Assembly (NCBI GenBank): GCA_013141115.1 | Contig: JABFRP010000004.1 | Location: 62,001-126,000 of the forward strand | Direction: 5' to 3' | DNA length: 64,000 nt | Origin: Ferruginibacter sp. | GTDB taxonomy: Bacteria; Bacteroidota; Bacteroidia; Chitinophagales; Chitinophagaceae | Shown: piece after piece, positions 1-8,129 of the stretch | Numbering within the stretch: position 1 is the first letter of the stretch | Layout of the letters: each line of letters starts with the position of its first letter | The notes under the pieces: generated by a model | Told to the model about the DNA's origin: nothing | The model's database searches: none | The model's input: only the letters and a program-made list of their open reading frames with translations | Program-made: the position numbers and the translations under genes

Positions 1-281
1 TACATCTGCAATAGTAATCGTACAATAAATTTTACTGTAACTACACAATGTGGAAATTCCGTGGTGTCGTGTAGTTATTCTACTATATTTCAAAAAAAAT
101 AGTACCGTATTTTTATCATTGAATTAAACGTTGATTATTTTAAAAAGTCTGATAACTATCAGTTTTCTAAAACAGTTTTTTTTATATTTTTGATTTTTAA
201 ATTTAGAGTATAAAGGGGGCTATTGCAGACTTATACCTAAATTTATTATTGATAGTGTTCCGTAATCCATCCTTTTAAAAC

Positions 282-1136
282 ATGAAATATTTATTAATTC
301 CTGTAGCCATATTGCTCTTTGGTCTGAATTTTTTTAACTACAATATCAATGAAGAAGATAGTGCTTATTTGATAAGAGAAAATTATGACCCGGCATTAAT
401 AAGGCTTAATTCTTTAGACAAACTTGAGGCATACGCAGATAGTTTGACCTTAGAAAAAAATATTCTTCCCGGCTCGTTAGAATATGCAATAATTGCAGAA
501 GATATTGTAGGCCGAAGATTCTATCATAAATACGCCACACAGGATATTAATGAAAATTTTATTGCTTCAGCGGCACAGAAAATTACCGGGCTTTATATTT
601 CCTCTAAAATTACAGCCGACGATATTCTTACAAAATCATATGGATATTGTGGTCAGCAGAATACAGTATTGATGGAGTTGCTTTTAAGAAAGAAGCACAA
701 TTACAGGGTGGTATATTTCCCTCATCATTTTGCAATTGAAAGTTTTATTAACGGGCATTGGTATTATTTTGATGCCAATATAGAACATGATATTCTTACG
801 TATCAAAGAGCGGATGAGTTACTACTTAATAATCAGGATTCTTTTGCACTTTCTTATCATAAAACTGTTAATGAAATGACACAAGTAATTGGCAAGTCGG
901 TTGATTATAGGTTGGGTAAAATTAATGAGACTCAGGGTGCTAATGCACAACTTTTTCAAACAGTAACAAAATTACTTTCAAGGGGAGCATTTCTGTTTCC
1001 CTTGTGTTGGTTTTTATACTTATTTGTAGGAGCCAATAATAAGAAAGTAAAAGATTTAAGCAATCAAAAAAAATGGCTAAGTCAACTTAATCAGGCAACT
1101 ATGTGGTCTAATTTAAAACACTTAAAAATAACTTAG
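282..1136 (+). CDS. Membrane-anchored transglutaminase-like protein
   Basis: A 284-residue protein of unknown substrate. Residues 1-20 form a hydrophobic signal or membrane anchor. The middle carries a transglutaminase-core pattern: Cys123 in the motif YGYCGQQ, His149 in PHHFAIE and Asp164 in WYYFDAN, in the order and spacing expected for a Cys-His-Asp triad. A second hydrophobic segment lies near residues 232-250, so the catalytic part probably sits in the periplasm between two anchors. Members of this superfamily can be peptidases or crosslinking enzymes, so no reaction is assigned. It ends 24 bp from the convergent Rrf2 gene. The 281 bp upstream to the window edge hold no further gene that I can see and no clear promoter. 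Confidence 0.6.
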   Translation: MKYLLIPVAILLFGLNFFNYNINEEDSAYLIRENYDPALIRLNSLDKLEAYADSLTLEKNILPGSLEYAIIAEDIVGRRFYHKYATQDINENFIASAAQKITGLYISSKITADDILTKSYGYCGQQNTVLMELLLRKKHNYRVVYFPHHFAIESFINGHWYYFDANIEHDILTYQRADELLLNNQDSFALSYHKTVNEMTQVIGKSVDYRLGKINETQGANAQLFQTVTKLLSRGAFLFPLCWFLYLFVGANNKKVKDLSNQKKWLSQLNQATMWSNLKHLKIT

Positions 1137-1160
1137 CCTTTCAATGCTATTGTAAAAAGA

Positions 1161-1607
1161 CTAAGGTTGTTTTTTATTGCTAATAAAAATTTCTCCATCT
1201 TTCATGTCATCAGCAAGTTGTTGAATTGTTTTTGAAACAAATAATTTTATCAACTGTTGTTTAATGGATTTATATTGTTCATGCATAGGGCAGGGCTGCA
1301 CTTCGGAGCAACGTTTTAAACCCAGCACACATTTTTCCAGTATCTCATCTTCTCCCATAGCCTGCAGTATGGATCGAACAGGTAATTTTTTTTGTTTTTC
1401 GATTAGAAAAAAACCTCCGTTAGGCCCTCGTACAGAACTTACAATTTTATTTTCTTTTGTAAGTGCCTGCAATATTTTTGCAGTAAATGATTGTGGAGAA
1501 TCAATTGCCTTGGCTATTTCCTCAATACCAATTTTTTTTTCAGCTGAGCTTTTTTTAGCTATGTAAATGGTTGCCCGCAGTGCATACTCTGTTGCCTTAG
1601 AAAACAT
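1161..1607 (-). CDS. Rrf2-family Fe-S transcriptional regulator (IscR/NsrR-like)
   Basis: A 148-residue Rrf2-family repressor. The N-terminus (FSKATEYALRA) and the following winged helix-turn-helix (about residues 25-65, ending in the wing motif RGPNGGF) are typical. Three cysteines, Cys93, Cys100 and Cys106, sit where IscR and NsrR bind a [2Fe-2S] or [4Fe-4S] cluster, so it probably senses iron-sulfur status, oxidants or NO. Length matches the family. It lies 19 bp downstream of queD on the same strand and is likely cotranscribed with it. Which member of the family it is cannot be told from the sequence. A perfect palindrome in the divergent intergenic region and again at 4716-4741 is a candidate operator for it (inference). 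Confidence 0.85.
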   Translation of the reverse strand: MFSKATEYALRATIYIAKKSSAEKKIGIEEIAKAIDSPQSFTAKILQALTKENKIVSSVRGPNGGFFLIEKQKKLPVRSILQAMGEDEILEKCVLGLKRCSEVQPCPMHEQYKSIKQQLIKLFVSKTIQQLADDMKDGEIFISNKKQP

Positions 1608-1626
1608 AAATAGTATTTTGATTAAC

Positions 1627-2073
1627 CTAATACTGGTTAAAAGTATTCACATTTATCCATTCTGCATAAGAATCTTTGGTTTCGTATAATTTCAACTGCA
1701 CCAATTTTACTTCTGCTGGCAGTTGAGTAGATAACTTTTGTTTTATAAATATCAACATGTTCTCGGCAGTGGGTTCAGCTTCCCACTCTACCAAATTTTC
1801 CTGTGAAGTATAGGCGGGATTATCCAATAAAAATTTACTGGATAATATTACTTTATGATCTAAGCCGGCAATAATGGAATTGGAAACCAATCTTTTGATT
1901 TCTTTAAAATCCATCACAAAACCAGGAGCAGGAATATAATTTTTATTGCTGTTAACTGCCGATACAGTTACGTGAAGCTCATAAGAATGACCATGTATAT
2001 TTTTGCAGGCACCAGGATATCCATGAATGGCATGTGCCATTTCAAATTGAAAAATTTTTGTGAGTTGTATCAT
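1627..2073 (-). CDS. queD: 6-carboxytetrahydropterin synthase QueD / 6-pyruvoyl-tetrahydropterin synthase family
   Basis: A 148-residue member of the PTPS/QueD family, which converts dihydroneopterin triphosphate to a tetrahydropterin, in bacteria usually the second step to queuosine. Zinc ligands are visible as His14 (FEMAHAI) and the His27/His29 pair (NIHGHSY), with the catalytic Cys23 just before them. A C-terminal Glu (LYETKDS) fits the substrate-anchoring glutamate. The gene starts the leftward pair queD-rrf2. No other queuosine genes are adjacent, so the queD assignment over other PTPS subfamilies rests on family resemblance. On the minus strand, a sequence near 2105-2115 resembles a TAnnTTTG box with one mismatch. 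Confidence 0.82.
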   Translation of the reverse strand: MIQLTKIFQFEMAHAIHGYPGACKNIHGHSYELHVTVSAVNSNKNYIPAPGFVMDFKEIKRLVSNSIIAGLDHKVILSSKFLLDNPAYTSQENLVEWEAEPTAENMLIFIKQKLSTQLPAEVKLVQLKLYETKDSYAEWINVNTFNQY

Positions 2074-2184
2074 ATTTTATAAAAAATTAAAACCGCAAAT
2101 TTGCTGAATAAAACTGTTGGTGCTTTTACCCGAACAAAAACAATGGTGGCACTTTAATTGCCAGGTAATAGATGCTCTTTTTGT

Positions 2185-2220
2185 ATTTAAGGACAAAATT
2201 ATCCTTAAATATTATCTTTG
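2185..2220 (+). promoter_or_regulatory. Palindromic operator candidate overlapping a -7 promoter box
   Basis: A perfect inverted repeat: arm ATTTAAGGA at 2185-2193, an 8-bp spacer, and arm TCCTTAAAT at 2202-2210. Two bases later comes TATCTTTG (2213-2220), a good Bacteroidota -7 box (TAnnTTTG). The palindrome fills the -33 to -7 spacer, so a bound protein would block RNA polymerase. It lies between the queD-rrf2 pair and the divergent thioesterase operon. A near-identical palindrome occurs at 4716-4741 before another -7 box. The regulator is inferred, with the adjacent Rrf2 protein the first candidate. Confidence 0.6.
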
Positions 2221-2319
2221 CCCAATTATTTTACTAAAAAAGGCAAAATGTTAATGTTAGCCCTTCGGCAAACATTACTTTGGGGAATTAATATAATAGA
2301 ATTTAAGAGAACAAATTAA

Positions 2320-2805
2320 ATGAACGAAGTAAACAACCATAAAGTCCCATCTGCTTCGGCAACAGTAAAAACAGAAGTGGTATGCCCCAATGATGCAAAT
2401 CCAATGGGGATATTGCAGGGAGGCAGGTTAGTAGAATGGATGGATATTGGAGCTGCGGTTTGTGCTCAAACACATGCCGGAAAAATTTGTGTTACAGCAT
2501 CTATTAATCATGTTGATTTTAATGCTGCTGCAAATGTTGGTGATATAATAACTATTGGCGCAAAAATTACCAGGGCATTTAATAGTTCTATGGAAATATT
2601 TGTACAAGCCTTTGCAAGAAAGGTGTTGCAGGGAAAAAAATATTTGATCAGCGAAGCGTATTTTACATTTGTTGCTCTTGATAATAATGGAAAAGCAGTA
2701 CCAGTGTTTGCAGTTAAGCCAGTAACGGCGTTAGAAAAAGAACAATTTAATGCCGCTTTGCTTAGGAGGCGAAAAATCACCATTAAAAAAAATAAATCTG
2801 GTTAA
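2320..2805 (+). CDS. Acyl-CoA thioesterase, hotdog fold (YciA/BACH type)
   Basis: A 161-residue single-hotdog thioesterase predicted to hydrolyse acyl-CoA to free acid and CoA. Recognisable family features are the catalytic-loop segment DANPMGILQGGRLVEWMD (residues 25-42), with the Asn/Asp region near the active site, and the strand ITASINHVDF-like segment (CVTASINHVDF, about 62-72). Length fits one cytoplasmic hotdog domain, which would oligomerise. It is the first gene of a four-gene run in which later genes abut or overlap: U32 protein, ferredoxin, flavin oxidase-like protein. The operon has a predicted start near 2226, so the leader is about 95 nt. The role of a thioesterase in this grouping is unclear. 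Confidence 0.82.
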   Translation: MNEVNNHKVPSASATVKTEVVCPNDANPMGILQGGRLVEWMDIGAAVCAQTHAGKICVTASINHVDFNAAANVGDIITIGAKITRAFNSSMEIFVQAFARKVLQGKKYLISEAYFTFVALDNNGKAVPVFAVKPVTALEKEQFNAALLRRRKITIKKNKSG

Positions 2806-2810
2806 AAAAT

Positions 2811-4058
2811 ATGAAGGCAAAAAAAGTAGAATTATTATCTCCTGCAGGTTCATTTGATTGTTTACAAGCTGCTATTAGTGCCGGTGCCGATGCTATTTAT
2901 TTTGGTGTAGAACAATTAAATATGAGAACCCGGTCTTCTAGCTCTTTTTTAAACAGTGACATTAGGGAGATAGCCACAGTTTGTAAGTTGGCAGGAATTA
3001 AATCATACATTACTTTGAATACAGTGATGTATGAACATGACATGCAATTGCTGCAAACTATTTTAAAGGAAGTAAAGCAGCAGGGAATTGATGCTGTTAT
3101 TGCATCCGACTTTGCTGTTATAGAATATTGCCGACAGCTGAATATTCCGCTTCATATTTCAACACAGGCTAACGTAAGTAATATTGAGGCGGTACAGTTT
3201 TTTTCAAAATTTTCGGATGTTGTGGTACTGGCAAGAGAGCTAACACTGAAACAGGTAGAAAATATTTGTACAACTATTAACAGGGAAAAAATAAAAGGGG
3301 TATCTGGCGAATTATTAAAGATTGAAATATTTGTTCACGGGGCGTTGTGTATGGCGATATCAGGTAAATGTTACCTGAGTTTACATGCACAAAATGCATC
3401 GGCCAATAGAGGTGCATGTGTGCAGAATTGTCGCCGGCCTTATAAAGTAACCGATGCAGAAACTAATGAAGAGCTGCTGGTGGATAATGAATATATTATG
3501 TCTCCAAAAGATTTATGTGCAATAAATATTCTTGATCAGGTAATAAATAGTGGAGTAGATGTTTTAAAAATTGAGGGCAGAAGTAAAGGGGCTGATTATG
3601 TTTACACCGTTACACAATGTTACCGGGAAGCATTACAGGCAATTGAAAATAACAACTATACCAGCGATAAAATTATTGAGTGGCAAAAAAGATTAGCAAC
3701 AGTTTACAACCGGGGTTTTTGGGAAGGGTATTATTTAGGACGAAAGATGGGAGAGTGGACACCTCAATCCGGTTCTGTTGCTACAGAGAAAAAAATATAC
3801 GTTGGTAAAGGAACAAAGTACTATCCCAAAATACAAGTTGGAGAATTTATTATAGAAGCTGGTAGTATTAAAGCCGGGGATATGCTTATGATTAGTGGTC
3901 CTGTTATTGGTATGGCAAAAGAAAAAATGGAAACATTAATAGTTAATGGTTTAAAAGCTGCTGTTGCAAAGAAGGGAGATAAAATAACTTTCCCTTTTGG
4001 TATAAAAATTTCACCTCAGGATAAACTGTATAAAATTGTAGCAACTGTAAATGGCTAA
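2811..4058 (+). CDS. trhP: U32-family protein, probable tRNA U34 hydroxylation protein TrhP (YegQ-like)
   Basis: A 415-residue peptidase-U32 family protein. It begins with the typical ELLSPAGSFDCLQAAISAGADAIYFG segment (TIM-barrel start), and carries the U32 signature around residues 174-196 (EIFVHGALCMAISGKCYLS) followed by the cysteine-bearing RGACVQNCRRPY stretch that ligates an Fe-S cluster in TrhP/RlhA-type enzymes. Family members act in prephenate-dependent 5-hydroxyuridine formation on tRNA or 23S rRNA, not as proteases. It starts 5 bp after the thioesterase and its end overlaps the ferredoxin gene by 8 bp, suggesting translational coupling and perhaps electron supply by that ferredoxin (inference). 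TrhP versus a paralogue cannot be decided by eye. Confidence 0.75.
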   Translation: MKAKKVELLSPAGSFDCLQAAISAGADAIYFGVEQLNMRTRSSSSFLNSDIREIATVCKLAGIKSYITLNTVMYEHDMQLLQTILKEVKQQGIDAVIASDFAVIEYCRQLNIPLHISTQANVSNIEAVQFFSKFSDVVVLARELTLKQVENICTTINREKIKGVSGELLKIEIFVHGALCMAISGKCYLSLHAQNASANRGACVQNCRRPYKVTDAETNEELLVDNEYIMSPKDLCAINILDQVINSGVDVLKIEGRSKGADYVYTVTQCYREALQAIENNNYTSDKIIEWQKRLATVYNRGFWEGYYLGRKMGEWTPQSGSVATEKKIYVGKGTKYYPKIQVGEFIIEAGSIKAGDMLMISGPVIGMAKEKMETLIVNGLKAAVAKKGDKITFPFGIKISPQDKLYKIVATVNG

Positions 4059-4272
4059 GATCATTCACTATAGAAATAAATGTATTGGTTGCAACATTTG
4101 TTATGAAATGCAACCGGAGCTTTGGCGCATGTCTAAAAAGGATGGTAAGGCAACATTGCTAAAAGCAACCGCTAAAAAAGATGTATTTGTGCTGGCCTTA
4201 AATAGTAACGTTGAGCTGCTGGCGCAAGAAGTTAAAAATGCCTGTCCTGTAAAAATTATTAAAATATTATGA
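4051..4272 (+). CDS. Small single-cluster ferredoxin
   Basis: A 73-residue ferredoxin. Residues 10-19 contain CIGCNIC (Cys11, Cys14, Cys17) and the C-terminus has NACPVKII (Cys65), the ligand set for one [4Fe-4S] (or [3Fe-4S]) cluster in a monocluster ferredoxin. The start overlaps the end of the U32 gene by 8 bp and its stop overlaps the next start (ATGA), so the three genes are almost certainly cotranslated. It is a good candidate electron donor for the U32 protein or the flavin oxidase-like protein beside it, but the partner is not shown by the sequence. Confidence 0.82.
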   Translation: MAKIIHYRNKCIGCNICYEMQPELWRMSKKDGKATLLKATAKKDVFVLALNSNVELLAQEVKNACPVKIIKIL

Positions 4273-4721
4273 ACGAGATCATTGTAAATTTTTTAAAAAA
4301 ACAAACCTGCGCTACTATTTGCAGTGTTGATGAAGAGGGAAAACCTTGGTGCTTTAGTTGCTATTATGTATTTAATGCAGAGGAAGGATTGATTTATTAC
4401 AAATCATCAGGCAATACCCGGCATTCAACTTTAATTAAGAAAAATTCCTTTATTGCAGGAACAATTTTGCCGGATAAATTGAATACTTTACTGGTAAAGG
4501 GGGTGCAGTTAGAAGGAGTGGTTTTACAGGCAGATCACCCATCTGCCATCAATGCCACAACGTGGTATTATAAAAAAAATCCCATGGCCAGGGCGATGCC
4601 CGGTGAAGTATGGGCTATTCAAATTCATCGTATTAAAATGACCGACAGTACTTTAGGCTTTGGGAAAAAACTAAACTGGAGTTATTCTGAAGAGCGCTTG
4701 GAACAGATTAACAATAATTAA
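4269..4721 (+). CDS. Pyridoxamine 5'-phosphate oxidase-like FMN-binding protein (split-barrel)
   Basis: A 150-residue protein of the PNPOx-like split beta-barrel superfamily (YhbP/general stress protein type). The opening CATICSVDEEGKPWCFSCYYVFN and the central YYKSSGNTRHSTLIKKN match the flavin-contacting strands of that fold, and the length fits a single-domain homodimer subunit. It is translationally coupled to the ferredoxin (ATGA overlap). Such proteins bind FMN, F420 or haem, and the substrate cannot be predicted. The last bases of the gene lie inside the left arm of the palindrome at 4716-4741. Confidence 0.68.
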   Translation: MNEIIVNFLKKQTCATICSVDEEGKPWCFSCYYVFNAEEGLIYYKSSGNTRHSTLIKKNSFIAGTILPDKLNTLLVKGVQLEGVVLQADHPSAINATTWYYKKNPMARAMPGEVWAIQIHRIKMTDSTLGFGKKLNWSYSEERLEQINNN

Positions 4722-4754
4722 GGATACTTATATCCTTAATTAAGGCTATCTTTG
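4716..4754 (+). promoter_or_regulatory. Second copy of the palindromic operator with a -7 promoter box
   Basis: Perfect inverted repeat: AATTAAGGA at 4716-4724, an 8-bp spacer, TCCTTAATT at 4733-4741. TATCTTTG (-7 box) follows at 4747-4754, upstream of the 609-residue gene. The arms, arm length and 8-bp spacing match the palindrome at 2185-2210, giving the shared form AWTTAAGGA-N8-TCCTTAAWT. The site could alternatively act as a weak terminator for the preceding operon, but the matching copy next to another promoter favours an operator. Confidence 0.58.
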
Positions 4755-4848
4755 CACCTTAAAATATAAATACCAGTTGAGTGGTATCAATCTGTGTGGT
4801 ATTTATATTTTCAAAAATATTATTTACAAATCCAGTCATCATTATTTC

Positions 4849-6678
4849 ATGCATTACTCACCACATCATAAATTTCATATCCCTGTAATGGGTTTGGCCT
4901 ACACCATTGATAGCCCGATAAAAGTGGCTCGCTTTGGTATATCTTCTGTTATTTCAATTGTAGAAGACCGATTGGTGGAAATGATGAGAAGTCATTATTA
5001 TCCTACTATCAATAAAGAGTATCAGCCAATCCCAACTTTTGAGCCTGATTACAGGGCTAAAAGAATTACTGATTATTTAAACCTGGTAAACGCAATTGTA
5101 CAGGAGCAGGTGGAGAAATTAAAACATGCTGCTTTTGAAGCTGGTTCGGAAATAGTAAAATATTTTGAGATGCTGCCCGAAGACAGTACACTGAAAAAAA
5201 TGTACCGGCAGATGATGAATACAACTGATCAGCCGGAAAAGAAAAAAATAGAATCTTACCTGCGGGCACAAATAAAACCTGGAAGTATAGATGTAAATAT
5301 CATGACCAAGGTTGACAGAAGTAATTACAACGAAAGCGGCGAATTGCTTGAAGATGGATCTGATGCTGTTGCTGCATTGCGGGGATTTGTAAAAAGTGAC
5401 CTGGTAAATTCTTCTGTTATTTTTTCTGCAGGTATGAACCCCAGGTTATATAATTATCTGGAGAATTGTAAAGAGTTAGATGTAAATGAAGATGGAGGAT
5501 TTACCAAAAAGGTAGTTATAAAAGTAAGTGATTACCGTTCGGCATTAATACAGGGAAAATATTTAGCAAAGAAGGGAATTTGGGTAAGTGAGTTCAGGAT
5601 AGAATCAGGTTTAAATTGTGGCGGGCATGCTTTTGCAACAGAAGGTTATTTGCTGGGGCCGATACTGGAAGAGTTTAAAAAAAATAAGCAGGAATTGATC
5701 GATTCCTTATTTGAAATATATAATGCTGCCGTTGAGAAGAAGACGAACAAAAAATTTATTTATCCTCCAAGCATGATCTTTTCTGTACAAGGCGGTATTG
5801 GTAATTATGAGGAAGATATTTTTTTACATAAACATTATAGCATAGAAAGCACAGGCTGGGGAACTCCTTTTTTGCTGGTGCCCGAAGCTACAACAGTTGA
5901 TGAAAAAACACTGGAGTTATTGTGTGCTGCAAAAGAAAAAGATGTAGTACTAAGTGGTAATTCGCCATTAGGAGTTAGGTTTCATTACCTTAAAGGAACC
6001 ACATCGGAAAAAGAAAAACTGGCCCGTATCAGTAAGGGTAAACCTGGTAGCCCCTGTACCGAAAAGCACCTGGCTTTAAATACTGAGTTTACAAAAGATC
6101 CTATTTGTACTGCATCGCAAAAATATCAGCAATTAAAAATTGCACAACTGCAATCGCTTAATTTGCCAGAGGCTGCATATAAAAAGCAATTGAATGATGT
6201 ATTGGATAAAGAATGTTTATGTGTTGGACTTAGCAATGCTGCTGCCATTAATTATAATCAGACTTTTATTAAAAAGATGGATGCTGTAAATATTTGCCCG
6301 GGCCCCAATATTGCTAATTTTTCGCAGGTAGTATCATTACAAACAATGACAGACCATATTTATGGAAGGAAAAATATTTTAACTAATACCAGCAGGCCAC
6401 ATATGTTTATTGCCGAAATGGATTTATATATCAATTACCTGAAGGAGCAAGTGGAAGAGCATGTTGCGCCTGAGCAGGCAGTAAAAAGAAAAAAATATTT
6501 AGCCTCATTTTTTAATAACCTGATGGATGGTATAAACTATTACCGTAGCCTGCCCGATGTTGCAGCAACTTGTAAAGTTCAGTTTATAAAAGATTTGAAT
6601 TGTGCCGAAAGCGAACTGGATTCATTAAACTATCAATACGAAATTTCTCCCGAACTACTGGAAGCTACTGCAAAATAA
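4849..6678 (+). CDS. Uncharacterised 609-residue protein with nitronate monooxygenase-like features
   Basis: No function is recognised with confidence. The frame opens at a TTG at 4777, but the ATG at 4849 (MHYSPHHKFHIP) is the better start because the conserved-looking part begins there and the predicted transcript start is near 4760. Scattered segments recall FMN-dependent TIM barrels of the 2-nitropropane dioxygenase type: PVMGLAYTIDSPIKVARFG near the N-terminus, ESGLNCGGHAF in the middle, and a QGGIGN segment followed by GTPFLLVPEA. The insertions between them are large and the C-terminal third is unlike that family. No signal peptide or membrane segment is seen. It sits alone between the palindrome at 4716 and the terminator at 6678. 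Confidence 0.5.
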   Translation: MHYSPHHKFHIPVMGLAYTIDSPIKVARFGISSVISIVEDRLVEMMRSHYYPTINKEYQPIPTFEPDYRAKRITDYLNLVNAIVQEQVEKLKHAAFEAGSEIVKYFEMLPEDSTLKKMYRQMMNTTDQPEKKKIESYLRAQIKPGSIDVNIMTKVDRSNYNESGELLEDGSDAVAALRGFVKSDLVNSSVIFSAGMNPRLYNYLENCKELDVNEDGGFTKKVVIKVSDYRSALIQGKYLAKKGIWVSEFRIESGLNCGGHAFATEGYLLGPILEEFKKNKQELIDSLFEIYNAAVEKKTNKKFIYPPSMIFSVQGGIGNYEEDIFLHKHYSIESTGWGTPFLLVPEATTVDEKTLELLCAAKEKDVVLSGNSPLGVRFHYLKGTTSEKEKLARISKGKPGSPCTEKHLALNTEFTKDPICTASQKYQQLKIAQLQSLNLPEAAYKKQLNDVLDKECLCVGLSNAAAINYNQTFIKKMDAVNICPGPNIANFSQVVSLQTMTDHIYGRKNILTNTSRPHMFIAEMDLYINYLKEQVEEHVAPEQAVKRKKYLASFFNNLMDGINYYRSLPDVAATCKVQFIKDLNCAESELDSLNYQYEISPELLEATAK

Positions 6679-6714
6679 AAAAAGCCGGCTTTAAGTTCAG
6701 AAGCCGGCTTTTTT
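6678..6714. terminator. Bidirectional Rho-independent terminator
   Basis: A 14-bp perfect stem (6678-6691 with 6701-6714) built on GCCGGC, a 9-nt loop, flanked by A and T runs. It serves both convergent genes, the 609-residue ORF and tyrosine phenol-lyase. Confidence 0.88.
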
Positions 6715-6733
6715 ATGCCAATGATTTACGCAC

Positions 6734-8113
6734 TTATAGTTTTTCAAATTTTGCCTGAAAGAATCGCAAATACTTTGGCTCATAAATCATTTTCATGCCT
6801 TTGATTGTATTTCTGCGTTCATAAACTCTTGCAGCAGATTCTGCAATTACATCCATGTGTGCCTGGGTATATACACGGCGGGGAATAGTAAATCTAACTA
6901 ACTCCAGTTTAGGGAAATAATTTTTGCCATTGGCTTTTCTTCCGGCAGATACCACACCTCTTTCCATTGTTCTTACACCTGCATCTAAATAAATTTCTGC
7001 AGCCAGTGTTTGTGCCGGAAATTGCTCCTGCTTTATATGCGGTAAAAATTTTTTGGCATCAACAAAAATACCATGGCCGCCAATTGGTTTTACAATGGGT
7101 ACATTATACGCCATCATTTTTTCACCTAAATAAATTACTTGTCCCACTCTTGCTTTTATATGGTCGTCACTCACACTTTCTCCAATGCCAATAGCCATGG
7201 CTTCCATATCTCTTCCTGCAAGCCCGCCATAAGTATGCAAACCTTCATACACCACCACCATATTCCTGGCCTCTTCAAAAACATCCCAATCATTCACCGC
7301 AAGAAAACCGCCAATGTTTACCAATGCATCTTTTTTAGCGCTCATGGTAGCACCATCTGTTAAAGAGCAAATTTCTTTTACAATTGCTTTTATAGTTTTG
7401 TTTTGATAACCTTTTTCTTTTTGTTGTATGAAGTAGGCATTCTCGGCAACCCTCGTCATGTCATGAATAACTTTGATGCCATGTTTTTTTGTTAGCACTC
7501 TCAGTTCTTTTAAATTTTTTATACTGATGGGCTGACCTCCGGCCATGTTTACACTGGTAGCCATACTTACATAGGGGATTTTATTGGCGCCGTGTTTTTT
7601 TATAAGCTTTTCCAGTTTATTTAAATCAATGTTTCCTTTAAAAGGAAATTCATTTTCAGGGTCGTGCGCTTCATCAATAATAATATCTTCAAATTTTCCT
7701 CCGGCTAATTCCTGGTGTAGCCTTGTAGTAGTAAAATACATATTACCGGGTATGATATCACCTTTCTTAATTAATATTTTAGATAAAATATTTTCGGCTC
7801 CACGTCCCTGGTGTGTGGGGATTAAATATTTGTAGCCATACACTTCTTTTACCACAGCTTCTAAATGATAAAAATTTCGGCTGCCTGCATAGGCCTCATC
7901 ACCCATCATCATACCAGCCCACTGGCGATCACTCATGGCAGAAGTACCGCTATCGGTAAGCAGATCGATATATACATCTTCCGACTTTAATAAAAAAGTA
8001 TTGTAACCAGCTTCCTGCATTGCTTTTTTTCTTTGGGCAGGAGTAGTCATTTTTAATAACTCTACCATTTTAATCTTGTATGGCTCAGCCCAGCTTTGTT
8101 TTATATTTTTCAT
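6734..8113 (-). CDS. tpl: Tyrosine phenol-lyase
   Basis: A 459-residue PLP enzyme that splits tyrosine into phenol, pyruvate and ammonia. The frame can open at a TTG at 8137, but the ATG at 8113 gives the usual family length and avoids overlap with tnaA. Lys261 (MSAKKDALVNIGG) is the PLP lysine, and Asp218/Arg221 (HDMTR) bind PLP. Specificity markers favour tyrosine over tryptophan: Arg385 in RTMERGVVSAGR corresponds to Arg381 of Citrobacter tyrosine phenol-lyase, and Phe451-Phe452 (LRFFQAKF) to its Phe448-Phe449. The paralogous neighbour has the tryptophanase residues at these places. It follows tnaA by 16 bp and ends at the terminator at 6678-6714. Confidence 0.9.
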   Translation of the reverse strand: MKNIKQSWAEPYKIKMVELLKMTTPAQRKKAMQEAGYNTFLLKSEDVYIDLLTDSGTSAMSDRQWAGMMMGDEAYAGSRNFYHLEAVVKEVYGYKYLIPTHQGRGAENILSKILIKKGDIIPGNMYFTTTRLHQELAGGKFEDIIIDEAHDPENEFPFKGNIDLNKLEKLIKKHGANKIPYVSMATSVNMAGGQPISIKNLKELRVLTKKHGIKVIHDMTRVAENAYFIQQKEKGYQNKTIKAIVKEICSLTDGATMSAKKDALVNIGGFLAVNDWDVFEEARNMVVVYEGLHTYGGLAGRDMEAMAIGIGESVSDDHIKARVGQVIYLGEKMMAYNVPIVKPIGGHGIFVDAKKFLPHIKQEQFPAQTLAAEIYLDAGVRTMERGVVSAGRKANGKNYFPKLELVRFTIPRRVYTQAHMDVIAESAARVYERRNTIKGMKMIYEPKYLRFFQAKFEKL

Positions 8114-8129
8114 TGTTGTAAATTTTATT

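Noticed and set aside
1130..1175. Possible terminator between the convergent transglutaminase-like and Rrf2 genes
   Set aside because: The arms pair only with a bulge and are short; not strong enough to report as a feature.
1161..1607. Naming the Rrf2 protein NsrR or IscR
   Set aside because: The three cysteines fit both, and no isc/suf or NO-detoxification genes are adjacent, so only the family is given.
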